This document shows, one piece after another, positions 43,236 to 55,087 of a stretch of 64,000 nucleotides of DNA. The translations under genes and the position numbers were made by a program. Source of the DNA: Ariolimax columbianus (taxonomy: Eukaryota; Mollusca; Gastropoda; Stylommatophora; Arionidae); the NCBI GenBank assembly GCA_036924085.1, contig JAVGWX010000001.1:5364181-5428180 (forward strand). Reading direction: 5' to 3'. The first letter of the stretch is position 1, and every line of letters starts with the position of its first letter. The notes beneath the pieces were generated by a model, which saw nothing but the letters and a program-made list of their open reading frames with translations, was not told the origin of the DNA and did not search any database.

Positions 43236-44244
43236 CGTCCCCTATGACTATTTCAGATCACCCTTACACATGTCCGACCAGCATTGGCCGCCTCTTATTG
43301 AAACATTAGCAAGGACTTGAGCGGACTAAACTTATTTGAAACACCGCAGAAGATGAAACGGCTAATCTAGTAACAATAACGAGCTAGAAGCTAAGTTCCT
43401 CACGCCAGTTACAGTCCCAGATCAAGTGCGAGGACACATCCTAGAATAATGAATGCCCTGTGAGGTTTGCTGTCCCAAGAGCTAACATGGACTTCTCTGT
43501 GACCATGTGTTAATCTCATGATGTCCACACTTTGATCGCCACTAACCAGAACATGTCAAGCCACGTGGCAGTTGTCAACATACGATTGAAATTTGATCAG
43601 TTTAGTTGCTAGGATGGTAATCAGGAATGCCTAGTGAGCTTAAGAGTGGTCATTGATCTTTTAGCCTTTCATGTAGGAGGCTGGTAGTTTGAGAATTGTC
43701 TGCTCTTGAATAGAGCTCTCCTGCCCATTGGTCTAGAGGAATCACAAATATCATTGAAAGGGTTTCTGCCTAGCCTTCTCAGTTTTTGTTAGCAGTTGAA
43801 GAAAGGATGTATCAGAATTAAAGTTACAACCACAGAATTTACATTAATCACTGAAATTATTTAAATTGAAAGAAAATTGATGCAAATTAATTGCAATGTT
43901 AAACGAAAGAAATAGGGGAAACGATTAATATCAATTTAGAAAAACAAGGATAAGGCGTCGTAGGGAAAATAGCAACTTATAAAAGTGTCAAAGATGGCCT
44001 GTTCTAAAACAACTTGTTCAGATTTTAGTTCACTAAAAAGGCGAGAAGTTTATCATCGTCTTCAATGAAGGTATCATGTGACTTGTCATGGTGCATGTTC
44101 GCTGGTCTGTTATCGTCTGTTTGTCTATCGTACATCGCCAGGATTCTCAACTCACATCTAGAGTATTACAGAAGATACACAGTTTGTCAAATTCGTAAAT
44201 GGTATAACTGCCGTTGGAGATGAGGTGAGGTGCTAGAGACTTCG
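43236..44244. other. Unannotated stretch
   Basis: About 1 kb, AT-rich towards the right. No gene, retroelement or repeat was recognised. Confidence 0.4.
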
Positions 44245-44442
44245 TGTGTACGAGAGTTCAGCCTTTGTGTGGTGGTATGCCCATTTACGAGAGCTAAGAT
44301 TTTGTATGGTGGTATAACCATTTACAAGAGCTCAGCTTTTGTGTGGTGGTATAACCCTTTCCGAGAGCTCAGCTTTGTGTGTTGGTATAACCATTTACGA
44401 GAGCTAAGCTTTTGTGTGGTGGTATGCCCACTTATGAGATCT
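44245..44442. repeat. About 36-bp repeat, 5 units
   Basis: The unit contains TACGAGAGCTCAGCTTTTGT and GTGGTGGTATAACCATT. Confidence 0.88.
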
Positions 44443-44789
44443 ATGATTGCGTGAATGGGATTGCCATTTTCCTTCTACCTATTTTGCCATCTCTACTTCT
44501 GTCACAATCGAGTAATCATTTACATCTGAAACTGATGTGGGCAGTGAATGGTAGTCGTATCTTATCAGCTGTGCTGTGAGAAGCAACCGCTCTAACAATG
44601 ACATCTGAACTTTCCCACAGGAATCGTATCCACCAATTCAAATATGTAAAATGCTTTCTCATCAGTCTCCATAACTACATGCTAAGGCCTTGTCTCTTAC
44701 TGTATGACAGGGAATATGACTACATGTATTTGTAACATGTCGTGGGACCAGTAGTATGTTAATATTAGAAAACGTAGGTAATATGTTAC
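44443..44789. other. Unannotated stretch
   Basis: No feature recognised before the long array. Confidence 0.35.
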
Positions 44790-47562
44790 GTTAACATGGG
44801 ATCAGCACAATCACAATGTTAACGTGAGGACAGACAGCACAGACACAATGTTAAAGGGAGGACAGCACAAACACAATGTTAACGTGAGGACAGACAGCAC
44901 AAACACAATGGTAACGTGAGGACAGACAGCACAAACACAATGTTAACGTGAGGAAAGACAGCACAAACACAATGGTAACGTGAAGACAGACAGCATAAAC
45001 ACAATGTTAACGTGAGGACAGACAGCACAAACACAATGTTAACGTGAGGACAGCACAAACACAATGTTAACGTGAGGACAGACAGCACAAACACAATGTT
45101 AACGTGAGGACAGACAGCCCAAACACAATGGTAACGTGAGGACAGACAGCACAAACACAATGTTAACGTGAGGACAGACAGCCCAAACACAATGGTAACG
45201 TGAGGACAGACAGCACAAACACAATGTTAACGTGAGGACAGACAGCTTAAACACAATGTTAACGTGAGGACAGACAGCATAAACACAATGTTAACGTGAG
45301 GACAGACAGCACAAACACAATGTTAACGTGAGGACAGCACAAACACAATGTTAACGTGAGGACAGACAGCACAAACACAATGTTAACGTGAGGACAGACA
45401 GCCCAAACACAATGGTAACGTGAGGACAGACAGCACAAACACAATGTTAACGTGAGGACAGACAGCATAAACACAATGTTAACGTGAGGACAGACAGCAT
45501 AAACACAATGTTAACGTGAGGACATACAGCACAAACACAATGTTAACGTGAGGACAGACAGCCCAAACACAATGGTAACGTGAGGACAGACAGCACAAAC
45601 ACAATGTTAACGTGAGGACAGACAGCATAAACACAATGTTAACGTGAGGACAGACAGCACAAACACAATGTTAACGTGAGGACAGACAGCACAAACACAA
45701 TGTTAACGTGAGGACAGACAGCATAAACACAATGTTAACGTGAGGACATACAGCACAAACACAATGTTAACGTGAGGACAGACATCACAGACACAATGTT
45801 AACGTAAGGACAGACAGCATAAACACAATGTTAACGTGAGGACAGGCAACATAAACACAATGTTAACGCTAGGACAGACAGCATAAACACAATATTAACG
45901 TGAGGACAGATAACACAACCACATTACTAACGTGAGGACAGACAGCACATACACAATGTTAACGTGAGGACAGACAACATAAACACAATGTTAACGCCAG
46001 GACAGACAGCATAAACACAATATTAACGTCAGGACAGATAACACAACCACATTACTAACGTGAGGACAGACAGCACATACACAATGTTAACGTGAGGACA
46101 ACACAAACACAATGTTATGTCAGGACAGCCAGCAGAGACACAATGTTAACCTGAGGACAGCACAAACACAATGTTAACGTGAGGACAGACAGCACAAACA
46201 CATTGTTAACGTGAGGACAGACAGCACAAACACAATATTAACGTGAGGACAGCACAAACACAATGTTATCGTGAGGACAGACACAGTGTTAACCTGAGAA
46301 CAGCACATACAAAATGTTAACTTTAGAACAGACAGTACAGACACAATTTTAACATGAGGACAGCACAGACACAATGTTAACGTGAGGACAGCCAGCACAG
46401 ATATAATGTTAACGTGAGGACAGCCAGCACAGACACAATGTTAACGTGAGGACTGCACAGACACAATGTTAACGTGAGGACAGCCAGCACAGATATAATG
46501 TTAACCTGAGGACAGCCAGCACAGACACAATGTTAACGTGAGGACAGCACATACACAATGTTAACGTGAGGACAGCACAGACACAATGTTAACGTGAGGA
46601 CAGACAGCACAGACACAATGTTAACATGAGGACAAGACATACACAATCTTAACGTGAGGACAGCACATACACAATGTTAACCTGAGGACAGACATCACAG
46701 ACACAATGTTAACCTGAGAACAGCACATACACAATGTTAGCCTTAGAACAGACAGCACAGACAGAATGTTAACGTGAGGACAGCACATACACAATGTTAA
46801 TGTGAGGACAGACAGCACAGACACAACGTTAACGTGAGGACAGACAGCACAGACACAATGTTAACGCGAGGACAGACAGCACAGACACAATGTTAACCTG
46901 AGGACAGACAGCACAGACACAATGTTAACATGAGGACAGCCAGCACAGACACAATGCTAATGTGAGGACAGCACAAACACAATGTTAACGTGAGGACAGA
47001 CATCACAGACACAGTGTTAACCTGAGAACAGCACATACAAAATGTTAACCTTAGAACAGACAGCACAGACACAATGTTAACGTGAGGACAGCACAGACAC
47101 AATGTTAACGTGAGGACAGACAGCACAGACACAATGTTAACCTGAGGACAAGACATACACAATGTTAACGTGAGGACAGCACATACACAATGTTAACCTG
47201 AGGGCAGACATCACAGACACAATGTTAACCTGAGAACAGCACATACACAATGTTAACATGAGGACAGACATCACATACACAATGTTAACCTGAGGACAGG
47301 ACATACACAATGTAACCTGAGAACAGACAGCACAGACACAATGTTAACCTGAGAACAGCACATACACAATGTTAACCTTAGAACAGACAGCACAGACACA
47401 ATGTTAACCTGAGGACAGCACAGACACAATGTTAACCTGAGGACAGGACATACACAATGTTAACCCGAGGACAGCACAGACACAATGTTAACCCGAGGAC
47501 AGCACAGACACAATGTTAACATGAGGACAGACAACACAAACATAATGTTAACGTGTGGACAG
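44790..47562. repeat. 2.8-kb minisatellite of 32- and 28-bp units
   Basis: The long unit is ACAATGTTAACGTGAGGACA plus GACAGCACAAAC. The short unit lacks four bases in the GGACAGACAGC part. The left third is homogeneous, with AAACACAATG wording. The right half changes to CAGACACAATG and CCTGAGGACAG wording and is more diverged. Nearly every unit carries GTTAAC. Frames of the type LTLCLCCPHV are artefacts. Confidence 0.97.
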
Positions 47563-48924
47563 CACGGGCATGGAGACAAAGCATTGTAATACTATTTCAG
47601 AAAGCAACCGAGTAGCCGACGGGCTGCGAACGTTGCTTACAATTCCAAAGTACCAGACTCAAAGCACGTCATTCTCAGACTAGACATTTAAAAAGCTTTT
47701 TCTTGGTATGACAGTTGTTACAGCCGACCCAGCTAGAAACGGCTACCTGGCATAATCAGTGGGGATTTCAGAGACAGCGCGAGAGCCACGTATTTGTTGC
47801 TGTGTTATCGGCACTTTCAGCAGTAAACGGAAGTGAGGACATTCGAAGGTGTCCAGGTGCAATGATATCGACTCTATTAACACTATTACAAAAATATTTC
47901 AAAATGCAAGTTGTTGCAGTATATGGTATCGAACCACACCACGCTGAGCATGTGTGTGCGCGTGCTTTTGCTTCTTGTAAACATACATTACAAAAAATAC
48001 AGGTTTCTGTAAGCGATCTGTTGACCGTGACCTGTGAAGGCCTTGACGTTGATTGACAATGATATCGTGACATTGTCATGGACTCAGCTCAGAACGCTAA
48101 TTGCACCTAATGTGCTTATATCTACGTGAAAATAGGGCTGCTAATTGGTTTTCCCCGGAGAATCCCCGATAATTGAATATCATATTCTTTAAAGTGTAGT
48201 TTCCATCTCTATTCTCTGCTGCTATTTTCATGCAAGTATTCCTCTGGCTGGACGGAGATGGCCGTTGTAATCAGTGGAATCATATATCAAATAAAGAAGT
48301 CGCTTACACGAAATGTGATTGGCTTGCTCAATCTCCCAGCTCATCTTGGCCTGGCAACTGGAGGTGCACGCTACAAGGAAAACCGCCTTAAACCATGCAT
48401 CATCTCGTGCTCCTGTAGATTTGATCTATCCCGTGAGTTTATTGAAGCCCTGTAACCTACAGTTTTGGGCGTCTTTTTCGGTCCTGTTAATTATAAGCGG
48501 TTATTTCATGTAGAACTAACGAATATCAGCCGCTTTGTGTTTAATTTAACGAATGCAAGTTTTTTTAGTGAAATATTTTAGGTCGCTGTGCAAGTTTGCA
48601 ATGAATCCGTCTCTTCTGTGACATTTTGTTTGAAACGTTGATAGAGGATCGAGGAATTGTGTGGTGTCGTTATGTGTCTCTTTAGCTGGGGAGTTTTGCC
48701 GTTTTCACACTTTGTGATTGTATGACTGCTTGCTTACCTGCTCACGCCAGCATCACGATTCAGTTGTACGTCTAGCTCCCACTGACATAACCAAATTTAC
48801 GTGTGGTTAGGGGGTGAAAGTTTTGTACAGTTGCTCTGAAACGTAAAATTGAAATATGTCGCTAACTTGCTGACGCGGATCAATTGCTTGTATTAATGTT
48901 TATTATTCATAATTTGATCTTCTC
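47563..48924. other. Unannotated stretch with one 113-codon frame
   Basis: The plus frame 47715-48056 contains FKMQVVAVYGIEPHHAEHVC and FASCKHTLQKIQVSVSDLLT, with no family recognised. The antisense frame over the same DNA is its shadow or the reverse. A short frame at 48258-48455 is also unassigned. Confidence 0.3.
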
Positions 48925-49245
48925 TGTCAATTTAGTTATGAGCAATGTTCTGGTCTAACAACACTGTCAAGATATTATGTCAATTTAGTTATGATCAATG
49001 TTCTGGTCTAACAACACTGTCAAGATATTCTGTCTATTTAGTTATGAGCAATATTCTAGTCTAACAAAACTGTCAAGATATTCTGTCTATTTAGTTATGA
49101 GCAATGTTCTAGTCTAACAAAACTGTCAAGATATTATATGTCTATTTAGTTATGAGTAATGTTCTGGTCTAACAAAACTGTCAAGATATTCTATGTCTAT
49201 TTAGTTATGAGTAATGTTCTGGTCTAACAAGGCTGTCAAGATACT
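48925..49245. repeat. About 55-bp minisatellite, 6 units
   Basis: The unit contains GTCTATTTAGTTATGAGCAA, then TGTTCTGGTCTAACAAAACT and GTCAAGATATTCT. Confidence 0.92.
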
Positions 49246-49317
49246 CTGTCATTTTTTGCACTTGGCCAACTTTCTCTCGCTTTTAATCAAATACGTTATA
49301 GGCACAGGTTGGTATTC

Positions 49318-50010
49318 TATGTTTGTCTCTCGAAAGTCAGCTGTTTTCTAGTGTGATTGTTTGTATTTCGAACGTCAGCTGTTTTCTAGTGCGATTGTTT
49401 TTCTCCCGAAAGTCAACTGTTTTCTAGTGTGATTGTTTTTTCTCTCGAATGTCAGCTGTTTTCCAGTGTGATTGTTTTATTTCTGGAAAATCAGCTGTTT
49501 TCTAGTGTGATTGTTTCTCTCGAAAGTCAGCTGTTTTTTTACTGTGAGTTTCTTGTTTTTTTCTCTCGAAAGTCAGCTGTTTTTAGTGTACTTGTTTTTC
49601 TCTCGAAAGTCAGCTGTTTTCCAGTGTGATTGTTTTTCTCTGAAAAATCAGCTGTTTTCTAGTGTGATTGTTTCTCTCGAAAGTCAGCTGTTTTCCAGTG
49701 TGATTGTTTGTCTCTCGAAAGTCAGCTGTTTTCCAAGTGATTGTTTGTCTCTCGAAAGTCAGCTGTTTTCCAGTGTGATTGTTTTTCTCTGGAAAATCAG
49801 CTGTTTTCTAGTGTGATTGCTTCCGAAAGTCAGCTGTTTTCCAGTGTGATTGGCTCTCGAAAGTCAGCTGTTTTCCAGTGTGATTGTTTTTTTCTCGAAA
49901 GTCAGCTGTTTTCCAGGTGATTGTTTGTCTCTCGAAAGTCAGCTGTTTTTTTAGTATGATTGTTTGTCTCTCAAAAGTCAGCTGTTTTCCAGTATGATTG
50001 TTTGTCTTCG
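49318..50010. repeat. About 36-bp minisatellite, about 19 units
   Basis: The unit contains CTCTCGAAAGTCAGCTGTTT and TCCAGTGTGATTGTTT. Small indels are frequent. Confidence 0.93.
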
Positions 50011-50169
50011 TCACAGGAAAGGCAGGAGATCAAGCTGCTTGTAAATGTCGATATGATTATGTACATGTGTCTAAACAAAATTTGTAATGCGTGCATCTAA
50101 ACGTCTCATTGGATCTAATATTCCATATCACTTGGTCGCAATGATCAATCTCTAACGATTACATCTCTG
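50011..50169. other. Unannotated stretch
   Basis: No feature recognised. Confidence 0.35.
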
Positions 50170-50768
50170 TGTTGTCTTCCTTAACCTGGTCGCACGAGAC
50201 TTCCCAAAGACCTCGAGTTACGCTTCCTTAACCTGGTCGCACGAGACTCCCCAAAGACCTCGAGTTACACTTCCTTAACCTGGTCGCACGAGACTCCCCA
50301 AAGACCTCGAGTTACACTTCCTTAACCTAATCGCACCAAACTTCCCAAAGACCTCGAGTTACTCTTCTTTAACCTGGTCGCACGAGACTCCCCAAAGACC
50401 TCGAGTTACACTTCCTTAACCTGGTCGCACGAAACTCCCCAAAGACCTCGAGTTACTCTTCCTTAACCTGGTCGCACGAGACTCCCCAATGAGCACGAGT
50501 TACGCTTCCTTAACCTGGTCGCACGAGACTCCCCAATGAGCACGAGTTACGCTTCCTTAACCTGGTCGCACGAGACTCCCAAATGACCTCGAGTTACGCT
50601 TCCTTAACCTGGTCGCACGATACTCCCGAAAGACCTCGAGTTACTCTTCCTTAACCTGGTCGCACGAGACTCCCCACAGACCTCGAGTTACGTTTCCTTA
50701 ACCTGGTCGCACGAGACTCCTCAAAGACCTCGAGTTACGCTTCCGTATCCTGGTCGCACGAGACCCTC
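50170..50768. repeat. About 47-bp minisatellite, about 13 units
   Basis: The unit contains CTTCCTTAACCTGGTCGCAC, then GAGACTCCCCAAAGACCTCG and AGTTACG. Two neighbouring units share an ATGAGCACG variant, a sign of local duplication. Confidence 0.93.
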
Positions 50769-50862
50769 CTATGGTGTGGTTTGCTATTTGCTGAGCTGCC
50801 CACACAACTTTCCAATGGCCTTGAGTTGCTCTTTCGCTGTTATTTGCACCGCTGTTCTTCGC

Positions 50863-50893
50863 TATGTTTTTTTTTTTTTTTTGTTTTTTTTTT
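50863..50893. repeat. Poly-T tract
   Basis: A T-run with a single G interruption. Confidence 0.9.
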
Positions 50894-50936
50894 ACATTCT
50901 TACTCTTCTTTCTCCTGTGAGCTCTATTTCATTGCT

Positions 50937-51265
50937 GAAGTCTAGCCAAGTGTATTCTGGCCTAGTGTAGTCTAGCCAAGTGTAGTCTAGCCAAGTATAG
51001 TCTGGCCTAGTGTAGGCTGGCCTAGTGTAGTCTAGCCAAGTGTAGTTGGCATAGTGTAGTCTAACCAAGTGTAGTCTAGCCAAGTGTAGTCTAGCGTGGT
51101 ATAGTGTGAGCTTTTGTAGTCTGGCTTATTGTAGTCTGGCCTAGTGTAGTCTGACCTAATGTAGTCTGGCCTAGTGTAGTCTAGCCTGGTGTAGTCTGAG
51201 CTATTGTATTCTGGCTTATTGTAGTCTGGCTTATTGTAGTCTGGCCTAGTGTAGTCTGGCCAATG
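50937..51265. repeat. 15-bp minisatellite, about 21 units
   Basis: The unit is GTAGTCTGGCCTAGT or GTAGTCTAGCCAAGT. The two types occur in blocks. Confidence 0.92.
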
Positions 51266-51272
51266 GATTATT

Positions 51273-51378
51273 ACCGGAAATGCAAACCCGGTACTAAAAA
51301 AGCCAACTGGAATCGGATGTGTCGGACCGAAAGGCGTAGCAATCGCAGCCTCACGGTAAACTACGACACAACACATCA
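51273..51378 (+). mobile_element. Dispersed repeat, copy 7 (middle part)
   Basis: ACCCGGTACTAAAAAAGCCA, then CGGATGTGTCGGACCGAAAG, CGCAGCC and GTAAACTACGACACAACACA. It is cut off at both ends, by the 15-bp array on the left and by LINE sequence on the right. Confidence 0.75.
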
Positions 51379-52005
51379 ACTTCGTTGTCTATGAAAAAGC
51401 ATTTGACAACTTGGACAGGGATACACTCTGGAAATGAATAAGGAACTACGGAATTCCGCAAAGGTTCGCCAGCATAATAAAGATGACGGATGAGGACATG
51501 CAGCGTATCACTGTACACGAAGGACAACTCACATAATCATTTAACATTACACCTGGAGCTCGTCTGTGCTCCTGCTAAGAGTTTATTGGATTATAACAGA
51601 AACTGCAGCCTATATGAAAAATTGGGACTAGCTAGAAGACCTGGATTGTGTAGACGACTTGACCTGAATATCTCGCGCCTACCACATCCTCGTGACAATA
51701 ACGAGACCAACTGAATGAGCAGTCCCACCAAAACAGCGTCCACAATCAACAAATACATCAAACACCAGAGATGGAGAAGCAGGAATAAAAACCTTCAAGC
51801 TAAGAAAGCCAGACGTTGGGACAAAATACAAGAGTCTTCTGTCGACAGCACTGGAAGTTAAGAGAAACCACCCGCGTATCTAAAAGCTGTTTTGTTAAAA
51901 TGTGAGCCCAGAGCCAAGATTGATGGGGGGAAGCACGGGGGTGGCGTCCAGAAGGGTGTAACGAGGTCACCGTGATGGATGGACAGAAGACGTCGAGATG
52001 GTAAT
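51379..52005 (+). mobile_element. LINE reverse transcriptase fragment (decayed)
   Basis: The plus strand reads NFVVYEKAFDNLDRDTLWK, the catalytic Asp block of a LINE RT. Next come IRNYGIPQRFASIIKM and ITVHEGQLT, then LEDLDCVDDLT in the place of the usual LDFADDLAL box. Later frames are too broken to align. Stops are frequent. It ends about where the next LINE begins, so two copies lie head to tail. Confidence 0.72.
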
Positions 52006-52284
52006 TAAGGAAAGGAAAAAGGCATAGAATACAGCAGAAACACAAAACAGAAATACAAAGAATATGTAACGCACAGAACGGAAGCGAAAATGTGAGTACT
52101 AACAGTAATACAAAAATCCTTTTGAGAAAGACTAGAAAAGGTTGCAGAAGAAAACAACAGGCCTGTTATACAGAGCCCTAAAGAATCAGAGGAAGGAGAA
52201 AGAGGCCCATTGAAATTTGTTAAAGACAAACAAGATACCTTGTTTAAGATTGAACTATTGGTTAGATAGAAAAACTATTCTTCA

Positions 52285-52612
52285 GGCGCTATTCTGTGTC
52301 TTGTGCGACCAAGTTCCAAGTGCTACGAACTCCAATACAGAGAGTGATCTCAGAGCTATTCTGTGTGGTTCGCATCCAAGTTCCAAGTGCTACGAACTCC
52401 AATACAGAGAGTGATCTCAGAGCTATTCTGTGTGGTCCGCATCCAAGTTCCAAGTGCTACGGACTCCAATACAGAGAGTGATCTCAGAGCTATTCTGTGT
52501 GGTCCGCGTCCAAGTTCCAAGTGCTACGGACTCCAATACAGAGAGTGATCTCAGAGCTATTCTGTGTGGTGCGCCATCAAGTTCCAAGTGCTACGGACTC
52601 CGATAGAGAGCA
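52285..52612. repeat. 67-bp minisatellite in LINE sequence, about 5 units
   Basis: The unit contains CCAAGTTCCAAGTGCTACGA, ACTCCAATACAGAGAGTGAT and CTCAGAGCTATTCTGTGTGG. It runs from LINE spacer text into the LINE EETKLLKK region. Confidence 0.92.
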
Positions 52613-52807
52613 TGACCTCAATGATGGGGAAAACAATGACACGATAGAGGAGACGAAGTTATTGAAGAAAACATATGTTGACAAAGCAGCTGGATATGAT
52701 ATTACGGGATCACTAGAAATGTTTAAGTACATGGGAACTGCATGTGAACGGCTGTTTCTTAAGATTTTCTGGCCAGCCCGGTGTCACAAGATCATATCAA
52801 AGGATTA

Positions 52808-53993
52808 CAAATCTGCAATCCATGACCGACAGAAAAGACTGCAGAGCCCAGCAGCAGGCAGAGAAATTCAGAAGACTGACAGACCATCCAATGCATCAGA
52901 GACTAAATAATTTTGGAAATGGGAAACTAAAGCGGAGAAACTTTGCAGAAATAGCCAAAGCTAAGATGAGCGAAGACCCTATGAACGCACTAACAACACC
53001 AAAGCCCATCCCTACTGTACGAAAACCTACCTGGAGGCAGCATATATTTCCAGAGGTGGTAGAAAATATACCAGGTATTGGAAAAAAAGAACAGCCAGAC
53101 TGAAAACGAAAGAAGAGACATAACCCTGAGGTACATAACGAAAAACTACCAAAGCATGGACTGGACCCATGCATTCACCGACGGTTCTGTAACAAATACA
53201 ACACAGAACGGAGGGGCAGGGGTATTCCTGAGCCTACCAAATGGTAGAAAAATAACACTGTCAGTGGCAACTGGAAAATACTCAAGCAATTTCAGAGCGG
53301 AGGCAGAGGCACTGAGGGCTGCAGTAGAAGAAATGGTTACAGGCAAAATAAATGAAAGCCATATAGTCCTGTTTATACATGCCCTGGCCGTAGTCATAGC
53401 ACTAAAAAGCCAGAAATATACTGAACTTAATGATTTAAGAGCAGTACTCTGTCAACTATGCCAGCAGTCCGCCCCAAAAAGAGTAGTGGTACAGTGGGTT
53501 CCATCCCACTGTAACATCCAAGGCAACGAGGAGGCAGACAGACTGGCAAAAGAAGGTGCAAGACTACCACAACCAGACCCCAGTGTGACCTACGAAGAGT
53601 CAAAAAGGCTTATTGGAGCTAGATACATGACCAAATGGGAAATAGAACATACTGGCTACACAAAAAACGATGCCTATTACCAGTTGAACAGAAGAGAGCA
53701 GGTCGTGGTCTTCAGACTGCGCACAGGTCACAATAGACTGAGGTACCACCTATTCAATAAATTGAAGATAGGTGGCACTGACGAATGCTCGTGCGGTACC
53801 AGGAAAATGACCGCTGAACATTTGCTGCAAAACTGCGCGACATACGAGGACCAGAGAAAGCACATGTGGCCATCACCAGTGGCAACACTAGACAAGCTCT
53901 ATGGCAGGTGTCGACAGCCTCAGCATGACCGCTGCTTTTTTCGAAAAAATACAGGTTGACGTCTGACAGCGTATGAAGAAGAAGAAGAAGAAG
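52808..53993 (+). mobile_element. RNase H LINE, nested copy 3, with 14-bp direct repeat
   Basis: It begins in the connection domain: TNLQSMTDRKDCRAQQQAEK, then KRRNFAEIAKAKMSEDPMN. It shifts frame in an A-run at about 53081-53087 and continues as a 293-codon frame (53078-53959). RNase H follows: HAFTDGSVTNTTQNGGAGVF (Asp), FRAEAEALRAAV (Glu), IVLFIHALAVVIALKSQ and VPSHCNIQGNEEADRLAKEG. The C-terminal CSCGTRKMTAEHLLQNC zinc-binding segment and a GAAGAAGAAG tail close it. The second catalytic Asp is replaced (FIHALAV against FTDALAV in copy 1), so this RNase H should be inactive. ATATCAAAGGATTA lies at both edges (52794-52807 and 53994-54007), the expected target-site duplication. Confidence 0.9.
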
Positions 53994-54571
53994 ATATCAA
54001 AGGATTAGAAGATGTTGATCATTATTACCATTATCATAGAAAGTAATAACTGACCTTTCGGAAATCATATCGGCATGGTGTGTCTCCGGTAAAGTCTACT
54101 CTGAGATACTAGAGCAGAGGCTAAGACGTCTGACTGAGCCACACATGGGCATGGCTCAATGCGATTTCAGAGTTAGCCGAAGTATGTAAGACCAAATCTC
54201 CACACTACGACAGCTCAGTCAAAAGGCTCTTAAGCATGGCCGTGAAATGTATTTGTGTTTCTTTGATCTGGAAAAGGAAATCATTAAGGTTCCCTGCATC
54301 ACGTTCTGATAATGCCTGAAGAAGAAGAACACATACGAAACGTTGGTCTGCGCTGTAAAGACGTGATTCCCCAGGAAGCGACAACTAGGCTAAAAGATAA
54401 GGTGGCTGAATACCGCTTAATATATGTACCAGTTTTGACTGACGGATGTAAATCATGAACAATGACTACAACCCAGAAAAGTCAGCTCCAAGCATCTGGG
54501 ATGAAATGTCTAAGAAGCAAGTCTGGGTAACAAGATGAGATAGCGTCAGTAATCAGACAATACCATATGAT

Positions 54572-54702
54572 CTTGAATCCCAACCATTGGAAAGTCTCAA
54601 GTGGAGCAATCTCAGCTTCCGTAGTTTGGGCCTTATTTGATCTTGAATCCCAACCATTGGAAAGTCTGGAGCAATCTCAGCTTCCGTAGTTTGGGCCTTA
54701 TG
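54572..54702. repeat. Tandem duplication of about 64 bp in LINE
   Basis: TGATCTTGAATCCCAACCAT through TTCCGTAGTTTGGGCCTTAT occurs twice; the first copy has seven extra bases (TCAAGTG region). Confidence 0.9.
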
Positions 54703-54870
54703 TGTAGAATGAAAGAAGATCGGCCACCACGGCAGTCGTGGGAAACAACTAGTCCAGGATCCAGACCCACAAGATGACTCAAAGTCCCTTGTGGGGACAA
54801 CATGAGACAGAGGACGAGAACTAGACCGGGATCAGGTCAAAATGAAGCCAGCGGGCAAAATTGTGTGGCG

Positions 54871-55087
54871 CTCTTTCTTGTAAACCTCTACACCACAGGG
54901 TAGAAGAGGATCTACTAAGTCTAATATAAATCGATATAATGAATATAGGCGTTCTCCTCAAAAATAGTGTATATTGTTATGTTTTACCTACAAGCAGAAG
55001 TATGCACATTTGTTTATCATGCAGTAGAAATTGAATTTTAAATGAGTAATTCTTGTTGCATATGAAAGAGAACTCTGTCCTCATCTA
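54871..55087. other. Unannotated stretch
   Basis: No feature recognised. Confidence 0.35.

Larger units (their letters stand above)
52006..54870 (+). mobile_element. LINE reverse transcriptase split by nested RNase H LINE
   Basis: The left part (52010-52300) resembles the spacer before LINE RTs (RPIEIC-type wording, KDKQDTLFKIELL). A 67-bp array follows (52285-52612). EETKLLKKTYVDKAAGYDIT and GSLEMFKYMGTACERLFLK then give the fingers region. After the foreign insert (52808-53993) the RT resumes at 54030-54310 with VSGKVYSEILEQRLRRLTEP, QCDFRVSRSM, DQISTLRQLSQKALKHGREM and YLCFFDLEKEI (the LDLEKAYD block). From 54430, VLTDGCKS, QKSQLQASGMKCLRSKSG and EWKKIGHHGSRG correspond to the YGCETW and C-terminal end. 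The FADD-bearing middle is deleted. A duplication lies at 54572-54702. Non-functional. Confidence 0.82.

Noticed and set aside
44879..47162. Repeated Cys-rich frames (LTLCLCCPHVNIVFVLSV)
   Set aside because: Translation of the 32/28-bp minisatellite. The Cys content comes from ACA-rich units read in reverse, not from a cysteine-rich protein.
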